A stretch of 64,000 nucleotides of DNA from Alphaproteobacteria bacterium (GCA_028285305.1 JANQPV010000011.1:1-64000); one strand, 5' to 3'; counted from the stretch's first letter, positions 1 to 9,203 are shown. Made by a program: numbers and translations. The notes: generated by a model from the letters alone, not told the origin.

Positions 1-3000
1 ATGGCAGACATCTTTATTTCCTATGCGCGGGAGGACGTGGACAGGGTCCGCGGGCTTGTTGCTGCCTTGGAATCCGAGGGCTATTCCGTCTGGTGGGACC
101 CGAATATCGGTGGCGGCGACGAATGGGCCGATCTCCTTGAAGAAGAGATTACCAATGCCAAGGCGGTCCTCGCGATCTGGTCGAAAGCCGCGCGTAAAAG
201 CCGTTGGGTGCGTGAAGAGGCCAATCTGGGTCACACCCTCCAAAAGCTGATCCCAATTTCTTTTCAGGATGGCCAGATTCCTTTCGGCTTCAACACCATC
301 CACGCCGAAGATTTCACCGAGTGGAAAGAAGGCGACAAAGACGCCGAGTGCTGGCAGCGCTTGATGCTTAAAGCGCGCGCTCTGGCCGGCACTCCCAAAA
401 CCAATGTTGCCCGCGCCCAAGAGGGCAAAGCGCCGGAGATTCAGCCTCAGGCCCATGGAGGATCGGCGGTCACCTTCGCTTTGATCATGCTCTTCGCGGG
501 CGCATTTTTGGGGGCGGTCACGTCCGGCAACGCGGTCATGGGCGGCGCTTTTGCTGTGGCCGGCTCGTTCTTCTTGCTCTTCCGAACGGCGGATACTCAG
601 CTGCCAAATCACCTAAAAGCCCTGGCGGGCCGCTGGCTGTTGCCCGGAGATGCAGGCGCCCGCGTAAACGTAGCCGAAGCTTTCAATACGCTCTTTGAGG
701 CGGTGTTCGGCATAAGGCATCTTTCCTTCAAGTGTCTCTGGCGCTCGGCTTTTGCTTCCACGTTTTTTTTGGCGGCGATCTTTGCTTTTGCGCTCCTCTT
801 TGTACCGACGGTGAGAACCGCATTTGAGAACGAGTGGGGCCCCTTTCTCCAAGCACTCGTTCTGACCTTCATCGTTGCCAACATTGTCGGGGACTATATA
901 TCGCTCTTTCAAACCCGGCTCTTTCTGCGTTGGAGCGTCAAAGCGCCTGGTTTGATCCTTCCCCTAGTCATTTTAGATGCCATTCTGACACTGATCATCT
1001 ATCTGCTCGTTTTGTATGCGTCGGCTGTTGGGCTTCAATCCTTAGGACTCAGCGCCGGTGATATCCGGCAAGCAACGGTTGATGCAGAACCGGTGGACAT
1101 CGCGGACAGTGTGAGCGCTCTGCCGAGCTTTATCGGCTTCTATGAAGGACTGATCCCGCAATTGGATTTCCGCGGCCTCATTCCTTACTTCGAACCGGGG
1201 CGCGAGTTGTGGGCAAGAACGTGGCTTCTCCTGTTCTCCATAATGACCACGTTCATCACCTCTGTGTGGTTGTGGCTTGTGCTGATCGCTGGGCCGTTCG
1301 CGAAGACCTTGGTCACGTCTAAAGGAAATGTGACGCTGATTGGCCGATTGGCTCAAGTTCAGCGCGTTCCGTTCACGGTGCTGGGCCTGATGGTCGCGAC
1401 ACTGCTGGTGCTGATCGCTGTGCCGATTTCCTATTTCTGGCCGCAGATATCCTCAAATCTGTTTCCCGAAGTTGCGGACGAGCAGGTCGTCGTGTTCGAT
1501 CGCGAGGACGACGTTGCTTGGCAAGCGGCTGAAGAAACAGACACAATTGCTGGTTATGAGACGTATTTGGACGGTTATGAGGATGGTCAGTACGCAGCGC
1601 TCGCGCGGCAACGTATTGAAACGCAGAAAGAGGAGGCGGAAGCTGCAAAAGTTGCCGAGCGTCAAGCCAGAATTGACGAGTTGATGGCCGAAATGGACCA
1701 AAGACGATGGGACAGAGCGAAATCGGCAGGAACGATTGAAGCCTACAGAGATTACCTGGAGGGTCAGCAAAATGGATCCTATGTGAAGGCGGCTCAAGAA
1801 GCCATATTGGCCTTGAGGCTTGAAGCGGAAGAGGAAGCAAGACGCCTCGAACAACAGACAGCTCAGACCCAAGCCGGAACCGTTTTCAAAGATTGCGAGA
1901 TGTGCCCCGAAATGGTCGTTGTGCCAGCCGGCTCCTTCATGATGGGGAGTGCTACCAGTTCATCCGATAACGAACGCCCGGTGCATGAAGTCATCATCGC
2001 CAAGCCCTTTGCCGTGGGCAAGTTCGAGGTCACTTTCGCTGAGTGGGGCCAATGCGTCGCTGAGGGCGGGTGCAATGGCTATCAACCAGCTGATGAGGGC
2101 TGGGGTAAAGCCAACCGGCCTGTGATCAACGTCTCTTGGGAGGACGCGAAGCTCTACACTGAGTGGTTGTCCCAAAAAACAGGCTTCTCCTACCGTCTGC
2201 TGACGGAAGCCGAGTGGGAATTCGCAGCTAGAGCTGGCACCACCACCAAATACGCCTTTGGGGACACCATCAGCAGCCGTCAGGCAAATTTCCGCGGGGA
2301 CAATTCCTTGAGCCAAACGGTGCCGGTCGGCTCGTATTCTCCGAACGCCTTCGGCCTTTATGACATGAACGGCAATGTGTGGGAGTGGACAGAGGACTGT
2401 TGGAACGAAAGTTATTCGGGTGCCCCCAAGAATGGCGATGCTTGGAGAACGGGCGACTGTTCCCTTCGCGTTTTGCGGGGCGGGTCCTATCACAACAAAG
2501 CTGGGTTCTTGCGATCTGCGTTCCGCTACACGCTCCACGCGAAGCTCCGGACCACCAACTTCGGATTTCGTATCACTAGGAGTTTGGAGGAGGTTCCCGA
2601 CGAGAACAAAACAACTTCTTTGCCCGTATCGTCTTCAGGAGTTCAAGTCAACGCCGCTGAAGACTGGCAATCTGCCGGAGTGTCCCTCACACAAGGCAAA
2701 ACCTACGACATCACCGCAACCGGCGAATGGAATATGGGTCCCCTGTGTGGATGGCAAGAAGCAGACGGCGAGGGGTATGACAACCCGTTCTGTAAACGGA
2801 GCGAGCCTAGTCTGGTGCCAGATGCGCCTTATCCAACCTTGATTGCCAAAATTGGACCTTCCGGCAAACCCTTTCAGGTCGGACGTCAGCTGAGGTTCAG
2901 TGCGGACGGTGAAGGTGAACTCTACCTGAGATCAAATGATCTGCCGGGAGAACTCCAAAACAATGAGGGAGCCGTTGAAGTCACTGTCCGGATTATCGAA

Positions 3001-3420
3001 GAAATACCGAACGTGCCTGATTCCGTTCCGGTCGATTTAGCTTCGACAATCCTCTCACTAAATGCATCAGACGATTGGAAGTCATCGAACTATTCCGTTC
3101 AAGGGGGAAAAAGATACCAAATCACCGCAACTGGTGAATGGAACATGGGTCCGCTATGCGGTCGGCAAAAGGCAGATGGGGAAGGCTACAACAACCCATT
3201 TTGCGAGCGCAGCGAAAGTGGGCCGGTTTCGGGCGCGTCCTATCCTACACTTATAGGAAGAATAGGAAGCTCTGGAACACCATTTCGGGTAGGCAGTGAG
3301 CTGAGGTTCACAGCTGAAAGCGACGGCGAGATATATTTTCGGTCGAACGATATGCCCGGCGAGCTGCAGAACAATAATGGGGTGCTAGAGATCAAAATCG
3401 AAGCGTTGGGAACTAACTAG
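1..3420 (+). CDS. TIR-domain polytopic membrane protein with SUMF1/FGE-like domain and two LecA-like C-terminal repeats
   Basis: This 1139-residue protein starts exactly at base 1 with a complete TIR fold opening (MADIFISYAREDVDRV). Residues 1-130 are TIR, with a WVREE segment near residue 70 where bacterial NADase TIRs carry the catalytic Glu. Residues 152-481 hold about seven hydrophobic segments. Residues 495-605 contain two copies of a short helical repeat (W..A....TI..Y..YL.G...G.Y...A). Residues 630-861 are a SUMF1/EgtB/PvdO fold (MVVVPAGSFMMGS, GNVWEWTED, LRGGSY, GFRI). Residues 881-999 and 1017-1137 are two copies of a domain with WNMGPLCG, NPFC and NDLPGELQNN, resembling the calcium and galactose site of LecA (PA-IL) lectins. 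The formylglycine-enzyme cysteines after GGSY are absent, so the SUMF1 part is probably a binding domain. Role in sensing or conflict is inferred. The promoter lies outside the window. Confidence 0.85.
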   Translation: MADIFISYAREDVDRVRGLVAALESEGYSVWWDPNIGGGDEWADLLEEEITNAKAVLAIWSKAARKSRWVREEANLGHTLQKLIPISFQDGQIPFGFNTIHAEDFTEWKEGDKDAECWQRLMLKARALAGTPKTNVARAQEGKAPEIQPQAHGGSAVTFALIMLFAGAFLGAVTSGNAVMGGAFAVAGSFFLLFRTADTQLPNHLKALAGRWLLPGDAGARVNVAEAFNTLFEAVFGIRHLSFKCLWRSAFASTFFLAAIFAFALLFVPTVRTAFENEWGPFLQALVLTFIVANIVGDYISLFQTRLFLRWSVKAPGLILPLVILDAILTLIIYLLVLYASAVGLQSLGLSAGDIRQATVDAEPVDIADSVSALPSFIGFYEGLIPQLDFRGLIPYFEPGRELWARTWLLLFSIMTTFITSVWLWLVLIAGPFAKTLVTSKGNVTLIGRLAQVQRVPFTVLGLMVATLLVLIAVPISYFWPQISSNLFPEVADEQVVVFDREDDVAWQAAEETDTIAGYETYLDGYEDGQYAALARQRIETQKEEAEAAKVAERQARIDELMAEMDQRRWDRAKSAGTIEAYRDYLEGQQNGSYVKAAQEAILALRLEAEEEARRLEQQTAQTQAGTVFKDCEMCPEMVVVPAGSFMMGSATSSSDNERPVHEVIIAKPFAVGKFEVTFAEWGQCVAEGGCNGYQPADEGWGKANRPVINVSWEDAKLYTEWLSQKTGFSYRLLTEAEWEFAARAGTTTKYAFGDTISSRQANFRGDNSLSQTVPVGSYSPNAFGLYDMNGNVWEWTEDCWNESYSGAPKNGDAWRTGDCSLRVLRGGSYHNKAGFLRSAFRYTLHAKLRTTNFGFRITRSLEEVPDENKTTSLPVSSSGVQVNAAEDWQSAGVSLTQGKTYDITATGEWNMGPLCGWQEADGEGYDNPFCKRSEPSLVPDAPYPTLIAKIGPSGKPFQVGRQLRFSADGEGELYLRSNDLPGELQNNEGAVEVTVRIIEEIPNVPDSVPVDLASTILSLNASDDWKSSNYSVQGGKRYQITATGEWNMGPLCGRQKADGEGYNNPFCERSESGPVSGASYPTLIGRIGSSGTPFRVGSELRFTAESDGEIYFRSNDMPGELQNNNGVLEIKIEALGTN

Positions 3421-3453
3421 GGTTCGACCGGGCAAAAGTTGTTCCTCGTCGCC

Positions 3454-5196
3454 CTACATCACCGCTTGCTTCTCGGTCTTCACGCTCGTCCGAGCCTGAA
3501 AATCGGTCAGCATGGAGTGCAGCTTCTCTTTTTTCTCTGCGTGTTTTTGCAGACCTTCCTCGTCTGACTCCCGCGGGCGCACTTTGCTGCGGTCCACTTG
3601 GGGCAGGATCTTGGCAAGCATGGTTTTCACCTGGCCCGAACAGTCTCCCTCGGTAAAAACGTCCGTCAGCGACATATGCAAGAGAAGCAACGCCTGATCG
3701 ATAGGCGTACCCGCCCGCCGCAGGATCATATCGAAAAACTCGCTATGCTGAATGACCCGGCAGGAGATACTGTCTAGAGATTGGGCGAGCTGCGTCTGAC
3801 ACCGTGGCCCCAAATCCGCTTCTCGGGTTAGGGATTGCAATTGTGCGATGCGGCGCAGACGCTCAAGAATATCCGTGCCCCCATCGTAAGAAAAAATCTC
3901 GAAGGCATGGGACATGATCAAGGAATGGGTGTAATCCCCGAGGGTCTTCTTATTGTCGTCCCCAACAATGTTCTCCGCGAACGCCAGCAGTTTTTCGACC
4001 CGTTCATCGGGAGGACCCAGCGTCGCCATGTATTTATCGAGCGCCGAGGCATTCACCAGCCGCCGGGAGCGCTCGCAAAAGGCATCTTTGATATTTGTGA
4101 TGGGCAGGTCAGGGCCCTGGCCCACAACGATCAGGTTGGCGATTTTCCGGGCCATCTGGCCTTCGGTTTGAATACAGTCCGCATAAAGTGGTTCTGAACT
4201 GCGAACTTCCTTAAGGATCCTCTGACCGAGAGTCCGCTTGGCGGAAGGCAAATGACCTGCAGAACAGATCTTCGCAAAGCGGGCAATGGGATGATTGGGA
4301 TCGAAGTTCAAATCCTTGGTACGGCCGAGGAAAAGATTTGTTAGATTGAAAAGCGCGTCACCCAGATTATCGGTCGGCCCCACAAAATCCTTAATGCTCG
4401 CATGTGTACTGATGATCTCAGACAAAAACATGTCGATCGCGGCAAAACCGACTTTTCCTGCATCTTCCTCCGTAGAAAGTATTTCAGCAAGGCAAGTCAG
4501 CGCCTGGATCTTGTCGGGCCAATCTTTTTTGTCGCTCAAATACTTCGCGATGGAGCCGGAGAACCGATAAAGCGGTTCCGGCCCCTTTGAGATCTTCCGC
4601 ACGGACTTGACCAAGTTTTGTTCCGAAATATCCGCAAAACGGTTTTGCTTTTCATCACGGAATACACGCGCCATGGACTTTTGTGTCAGGTCCGTCAGCT
4701 GACGTATGATGGGATGAACGCTGGGCTGCTCTTCGCTTTTCTGTGTGATTGCGTACTTCTGAATGGCGTGTTGCAAATCGGTCCCCGAAGAGTCCAATTG
4801 CTCGAGCAAGTCGGCCCGATGAAGCATCTCGCAGACGGTCACTTTGTGCCGGTTCAAAAAGGGCTGCAAGATTCGTCCAATTGTGGCGCGAGCGTGAACC
4901 GTATAAAGATCATCGGGACGGAAGCAGACGATCGCGCTTTCGCTCGCTTTCTTCTTTTTGTCTTTTGCGTCCGAGAGGACGTCTTCGTTGCCGGCGGCAA
5001 AGATTTGCACGCCGTCGAAGGTGCCGGTCTTTGCTTTGAATGTTTCCTTAATGACGCGTACACCGCCCTTGGGCAATCGTTTGGCCAAAAGGTGCGCTTC
5101 GTTGATCGCACGCGTCCGATCGGGATACACATCCACCAACGTCCAAGGCGACTTGGTGGAAAGCTTTTGGAACAACTCGTAGTGCGTATCGGGCAC
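3454..5196 (-). CDS. Hypothetical protein, 580 residues, family not recognised
   Basis: I do not recognise this protein. It is a long soluble-looking sequence without signal peptide or membrane segment. An N-terminal module of about 100 residues (WTLVDVYPDR, LPKGGVRVIKETF) is followed by a Lys-rich linker (DKKKKASE) near residue 80 and then a mostly helical body rich in Leu and charged residues. The C-terminal 60 residues are very charged (RPRESDEEGLQKHAEKKEK). Its 3' end faces the 3' end of the TIR gene with 33 bases between them, and it is divergent from chvI across about 225 bases. Base composition resembles its neighbours. The coding call rests on length and lack of a better frame on the other strand. 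Function is unknown; a link to the TIR protein or to ChvI is only positional. Confidence 0.75.
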   Translation of the reverse strand: MPDTHYELFQKLSTKSPWTLVDVYPDRTRAINEAHLLAKRLPKGGVRVIKETFKAKTGTFDGVQIFAAGNEDVLSDAKDKKKKASESAIVCFRPDDLYTVHARATIGRILQPFLNRHKVTVCEMLHRADLLEQLDSSGTDLQHAIQKYAITQKSEEQPSVHPIIRQLTDLTQKSMARVFRDEKQNRFADISEQNLVKSVRKISKGPEPLYRFSGSIAKYLSDKKDWPDKIQALTCLAEILSTEEDAGKVGFAAIDMFLSEIISTHASIKDFVGPTDNLGDALFNLTNLFLGRTKDLNFDPNHPIARFAKICSAGHLPSAKRTLGQRILKEVRSSEPLYADCIQTEGQMARKIANLIVVGQGPDLPITNIKDAFCERSRRLVNASALDKYMATLGPPDERVEKLLAFAENIVGDDNKKTLGDYTHSLIMSHAFEIFSYDGGTDILERLRRIAQLQSLTREADLGPRCQTQLAQSLDSISCRVIQHSEFFDMILRRAGTPIDQALLLLHMSLTDVFTEGDCSGQVKTMLAKILPQVDRSKVRPRESDEEGLQKHAEKKEKLHSMLTDFQARTSVKTEKQAVM

Positions 5197-5422
5197 GGTA
5201 AAACCTAGGTAAAGAAGTCGGGAAAACCGGTTTATCCTAGGCGAAAAAGCCCTAAATATTGCTAAAAGGACGGAGAATTCGTTTCTGCCGACGCCGCGGC
5301 GCGGACACAGAAGTGGCGATTTTCCCGACTTTTTTGATTGTTTTGTGCGCCTTGACAGAGAATTGTGTTAGGAATCGGCCCCTCGACGAACCGGACCTGG
5401 CTTGCAGTGAGAGGTGAACCCA

Positions 5423-6121
5423 ATGACGACCATTGCGCTTGTTGACGATGACCAGCACATATTGACGTCGGTCAGTCTGCTCTTGGAGAACGAAGGCTAC
5501 AACCTTCGCAAATTCAACGACGGAGCCACGGCGCTGACGGCCTTGACGGCCGATCCCCCGGACTTAGCAATTTTGGACATTAAGATGCCGCGTATGGACG
5601 GCATGGAACTGCTGCGCCGTCTCCGCCAGAAGACAAGTATTCCGGTTATTTTTCTGACATCGAAGGACGAGGAGATCGACGAAGTTTTGGGTCTGCACAT
5701 GGGCGCAGACGACTTTATCCGCAAACCCTTTTCTCAGCGTTTGCTGCTCGAAAGGGTTAAGGCCATCTTAAGGCGGACCGAAAAGCCGAACACCGGGGCC
5801 GCTCCCGACGATCCCTCACAGGTGATGGAACGCGGCGATCTGAGCATGGATTCCCAACGCCACGAATGCACCTGGAAGGGAGAAAAGGTCACACTCACCG
5901 TTACCGAGTTTTTGATCCTGCAGTCTCTGGCGCAGCGCCCCGGTTTTGTCAAAAGCCGGGATCAGTTGATGGACGCGGCATACGATGACCAGGTCTATGT
6001 CGACGATCGCACGATTGACAGCCATATCAAACGCCTACGGAAGAAGTTCAAGACCGTCGATAAGGAATTTGACGCGATTGAAACGCTCTACGGCGTAGGG
6101 TATCGCTACAAGGAATCCTAG
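5423..6121 (+). CDS. chvI: Two-component response regulator ChvI (OmpR/PhoB family)
   Basis: This response regulator has an N-terminal receiver domain with the acidic pocket VDDD (residues 7-10), the phospho-acceptor Asp52 in [10 protein letters not shown] and a conserved Lys in KPFSQR, followed by a C-terminal winged-helix domain ([27 protein letters not shown]). In rhizobia and relatives ChvI with ChvG governs acid and envelope-stress genes. I use the ATG at 5423 because a GAGG stretch at 5411-5414 is well placed; a GTG at 5414 would add three residues. The kinase gene follows after 55 bases. The pckA gene often found divergent from chvI in related genomes is absent here; an unknown gene takes that place. 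Confidence 0.93.
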   Translation: MTTIALVDDDQHILTSVSLLLENEGYNLRKFNDGATALTALTADPPDLAILDIKMPRMDGMELLRRLRQKTSIPVIFLTSKDEEIDEVLGLHMGADDFIRKPFSQRLLLERVKAILRRTEKPNTGAAPDDPSQVMERGDLSMDSQRHECTWKGEKVTLTVTEFLILQSLAQRPGFVKSRDQLMDAAYDDQVYVDDRTIDSHIKRLRKKFKTVDKEFDAIETLYGVGYRYKES

Positions 6122-6176
6122 AATTGGGTGCGCGTGGCGGTACGTACGCTGAGGACTTTTAGGTAAGACCCGGAAG

Positions 6177-7865
6177 ATGGGAGATACCGACGACCGTTCT
6201 GAATTGAGTGGGAAAAGGCTCGTTGACGCGGCACCCCGGCGTGTTCGTAGGTACGGGTTGCTTACACTCCGTAGACGGTTGATCCTGCTAAACGGCACAA
6301 GTCTTATTTTGTTTGTCGCATTTCTGGTGTTCCTCGTTCAACAGAGTGAATCTGTGGTGGACGCCCATCGCAAGACTGCCATTGCCCAAGCACAAGCGAT
6401 CGCCCACGCCATTGCACATACGGCGCTGGTAGAAGCGCAGGAAGAAGCGGGGCCCACCGCAATTGCGCCCAAAGTGGGATCGGTCAAACGACGACATGTG
6501 ACGGAAACGGTGTTGGCGCTTGTCGACAGAGAGCACATGCGTCTCATCGTTTATGACACGCAAAAGCAGCGAATTGCCGATTCGCAGTGGATTTTCGACC
6601 AGATCGAGCGTCGCGAACTCAAAGAGTTGGGCGCCCCGGAAGATCAAGAAGAGCTCTGGGCTAAGGCGTGGCGGACATTGCGCTATGTGATTGATCGAAT
6701 CTATCTGTGGGATTTCTTTCAAGAAAAGCCCGATTTGGAAGAAAAGTTTGAAACCGCAATGGAAGCAGCCGACAAGGGCCAGTCCACTGAGTATATTGAT
6801 TGGTGGACAGATGATCAGAGGATGCTCAACGCTTTCGCCCCTATTTCTCCGGTCAAAGCCAACATAGGGGTCGTCCATCTACAGGAGTCGCGGGTCGATC
6901 GCACAATTTTGGCCATGCAATCAACGTTCGGGATGGTGATCCTTGTGTCGGGCGTCATGACTGTACTGGGACTTTGGTTTTTGGGCCGCTTTATCGCGAC
7001 ACCGGTTCGAAGACTGGCCGAAGGAGCAGACGCTATCACTCTGGGGAAGGACGAACGCGCGAAAATTCCTGATTACTCTGATCGCGGCGACGAGATCGGC
7101 GGCCTTTCCGAAGCACTTCGAGACATGACGGCGGCACTCAATGATCGCATCGAGTCAAATGCCCGCTTTGCAGCCGATGTAGCCCACGAGATCAAAAATC
7201 CGCTCACATCGCTTCGAAGCGCGGTTGAAACGTTTGAACTTGCAAAGACCGATGACATTCGGGAGAAATTGATTTCGGTGATTACGAGCGATGTCGGCCG
7301 TATCGACCGGCTGATCAGTGACATATCAAATGCGGGCCGTGTTGAGGCTGAGATGGCCCGGGAAAATTTGCGCGAGATAGATGTCAACAAGCTCCTCTCT
7401 GGTCTCGTCGATTTCTACGCGCAGACACAGTCCGACAGCGGCGTCAAACTGACGTTCAACAAAACCTCGCCAGGCGACCTGCCGGTTGTGCTGGGCAGAG
7501 GATCCAAGTTGGGCCAGGTGTTTCGAAATCTCATCGATAACGCAGTTTCGTTCAGCAGGGACGGCGATGAGGTTCGTCTCGCGGCCGGCTTGTGGGACGA
7601 AGATCGCCGCTTCGTTAAGATCGTTGTGGAGGACGACGGCCCCGGCATCCCTGAGGAAAACCTGGAGTCAATATTTGAAAGATTTTATACGGAGCGTCCC
7701 CAGGCGGAGGAATTTGGAAAGCACTCGGGCTTAGGCCTGAGCATTTGTCGCCAGATTGTTGAAGCCCATGGCGGGAGAATTAGCGCAGAGAACCGGCTAG
7801 ACGAAGACAGTCAGGTAATCGGTGCCAGGTTTGTCGTGCTCTTGCCCACTGAGGATGTACAGTGA
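6177..7865 (+). CDS. chvG: Sensor histidine kinase ChvG
   Basis: This is a 562-residue membrane histidine kinase. A first membrane helix lies at about residues 32-50 (LILFVAFLVFLV), then a periplasmic sensor region to about 240, a second helix near 248-270 (MVILVSGVMTVLGLWFLG), a HAMP linker (ATPVRRLAEGAD), the H-box AADVAHEIKNPLTSLRS with phospho-acceptor His337, the N-box (FRNLIDNAVSFS), and G-boxes (EDDGPGIP, SGLGLSICRQI). The family senses envelope or acid stress and phosphorylates ChvI. It is encoded directly after chvI and its TGA stop overlaps the GTG start of the HPr kinase gene, so kinase, regulator and PTS proteins are probably co-transcribed. Confidence 0.93.
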   Translation: MGDTDDRSELSGKRLVDAAPRRVRRYGLLTLRRRLILLNGTSLILFVAFLVFLVQQSESVVDAHRKTAIAQAQAIAHAIAHTALVEAQEEAGPTAIAPKVGSVKRRHVTETVLALVDREHMRLIVYDTQKQRIADSQWIFDQIERRELKELGAPEDQEELWAKAWRTLRYVIDRIYLWDFFQEKPDLEEKFETAMEAADKGQSTEYIDWWTDDQRMLNAFAPISPVKANIGVVHLQESRVDRTILAMQSTFGMVILVSGVMTVLGLWFLGRFIATPVRRLAEGADAITLGKDERAKIPDYSDRGDEIGGLSEALRDMTAALNDRIESNARFAADVAHEIKNPLTSLRSAVETFELAKTDDIREKLISVITSDVGRIDRLISDISNAGRVEAEMARENLREIDVNKLLSGLVDFYAQTQSDSGVKLTFNKTSPGDLPVVLGRGSKLGQVFRNLIDNAVSFSRDGDEVRLAAGLWDEDRRFVKIVVEDDGPGIPEENLESIFERFYTERPQAEEFGKHSGLGLSICRQIVEAHGGRISAENRLDEDSQVIGARFVVLLPTEDVQ

Positions 7866-8350
7866 GCCATTTGGAACGCGGAACCGTCGTCGCCATTCAA
7901 GCAGGCGAATGGCACGGTGTCCTGATACGGGGCCCCTCCGGATCGGGCAAATCCGATTTGGCATTGCGTCTTTTGCACCATGGTGGGGACTACCCCGCGA
8001 AATTGGTTTCGGATGATTATGCAGAGCTTAGCGTCGCCGGGGAGAACGTGTTAGCTTCGCCTGCATCCGGCATTGAAGGGCTGTTGGAAGTGCGCGGCAT
8101 CGGTGTGACCAAACAACACGTGATGGCATCGGTGCCCCTGCGAATGGCTGTGAAACTAACGCCGTCCGAAGACATTGACCGCTTGCCGGAGAGACAATAT
8201 CTAACGCTGACAATTGAGGGCACAAGGGTCAAGCTGCCGCAATTTGATCTCGATCCATTTGGCGTGTCGGCCGTTCCCAAGGTTCTGTCCGCGCTAACTG
8301 TGACACTAAACGACCGCGAGAAAGAGAAGGGCGCCACCAAACGACAATGA
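7862..8350 (+). CDS. hprK: HPr kinase/phosphorylase, short alphaproteobacterial form
   Basis: This 162-residue protein corresponds to the C-terminal catalytic part of HprK; the N-terminal domain of the Firmicutes enzyme is missing, as is usual in Alphaproteobacteria. A Walker A loop GPSGSGKS sits at residues 24-31, followed by VSDDYAEL and the HprK signature region GLLEVRGIGV. It would phosphorylate a serine of HPr (Ser49 of the product at 8889-9167). The GTG start at 7862 overlaps the chvG stop by four bases, and the 3' end overlaps the next gene by four bases, which indicates translational coupling. Control of carbon or stress response through HPr-Ser-P is known for the family; the specific target here is not visible. 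Confidence 0.92.
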   Translation: MSHLERGTVVAIQAGEWHGVLIRGPSGSGKSDLALRLLHHGGDYPAKLVSDDYAELSVAGENVLASPASGIEGLLEVRGIGVTKQHVMASVPLRMAVKLTPSEDIDRLPERQYLTLTIEGTRVKLPQFDLDPFGVSAVPKVLSALTVTLNDREKEKGATKRQ

Positions 8351-8781
8351 GTGAACAAGAAGACAAACCGGATCCCCAAATTGGCCTTGTCCTGGTCACC
8401 CACGGCCGACTTGCCGAAGAGTTCATAACGGCAACCGAACATGTGGTTGGGCCGCAAGAGAATGTCAGCGCGATCTGCATTGACGCAGATGATGATATGG
8501 AAGCACGCCGTGAAGATATCCTTGCCGCGGTCAACGAGGTTGATGAAGGGCAAGGTGTAATCGTCCTCACAGATATGTTTGGGGGCACACCGTCCAACTT
8601 GGCAATTTCGATTATGGACAAAGCGAAAGTAGAGGTCATTGCGGGCATTAATCTGCCGATGCTGATCCGTTTGGCAAAAGCCCGCAAAGAGGCCGAGTTG
8701 GCGGATGCGGTTGAATTGGCGCAAGAGGCGGGCCGAAAATACATCAGTATCGCCTCGCAAGTCCTGGCAGGGGAGAACTAA
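8347..8781 (+). CDS. PTS EIIA component, mannose/fructose family (regulatory EIIA)
   Basis: This 144-residue cytoplasmic protein shows the EIIA-Man pattern GLVLVTHGRLAEEF with the phospho-acceptor His19, and LTDMFGGTPSNLA further on. It would accept phosphate from HPr His18. No EIIB, EIIC or EIID gene is nearby, so it probably has a regulatory rather than a transport role, as in the alphaproteobacterial PTS linked to ChvG-ChvI. It overlaps hprK by four bases and is followed by ptsH after about 107 bases. In related genomes this gene is called manX or ptsA; I leave the symbol open. Confidence 0.92.
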   Translation: MSEQEDKPDPQIGLVLVTHGRLAEEFITATEHVVGPQENVSAICIDADDDMEARREDILAAVNEVDEGQGVIVLTDMFGGTPSNLAISIMDKAKVEVIAGINLPMLIRLAKARKEAELADAVELAQEAGRKYISIASQVLAGEN

Positions 8782-8888
8782 CAGCGTCAGGCACGTTCGT
8801 TCAGCTCACGGCAACATGTTTGCGTTAGTCTTTCACTGGGACGCGACTTGCCCGGACACATGAATTCCTGGACATATGAAACAAAGTG

Positions 8889-9167
8889 ATGGCTGAGCCG
8901 TTGAAAGCACATGTTGAGATATTAAACAGCCGCGGTCTCCATGCCCGCGCTGCGGCAAAATTCGTGCGCGAATCGGGCAAGTACAACGCCGTCATATCGG
9001 TTTCCAAAGACGGGGCTGAGGTCGATGGGGGGTCGATCATGGGGCTGCTCATGCTTGCTGCTGCCAAGGGATCAACCATCTGCATTTCCGCTGATGGGCA
9101 AGATGCCCAGCCCGCGATCGATGCCCTAACGGAGCTCATAGGCGACAAATTTGGCGAAGACGACTGA
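8889..9167 (+). CDS. ptsH: Phosphocarrier protein HPr
   Basis: This 92-residue protein has the HPr active site LNSRGLHARAAAKF with phospho-acceptor His18, and the regulatory serine Ser49 in DGGSIMGLLML, the site expected to be used by HprK. HPr carries phosphate from enzyme I (not in the window) to EIIA. I use the ATG at 8889 because the adjacent GTG at 8886 only adds one residue. No strong ribosome site is visible in front of it. It is the last PTS gene of the cluster; ahcY follows after 140 bases with its own candidate control region. Confidence 0.93.
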   Translation: MAEPLKAHVEILNSRGLHARAAAKFVRESGKYNAVISVSKDGAEVDGGSIMGLLMLAAAKGSTICISADGQDAQPAIDALTELIGDKFGEDD

Positions 9168-9203
9168 CCCGTCGCTTTTCGGTTGATAGAACAACCAGAT
9201 AAA

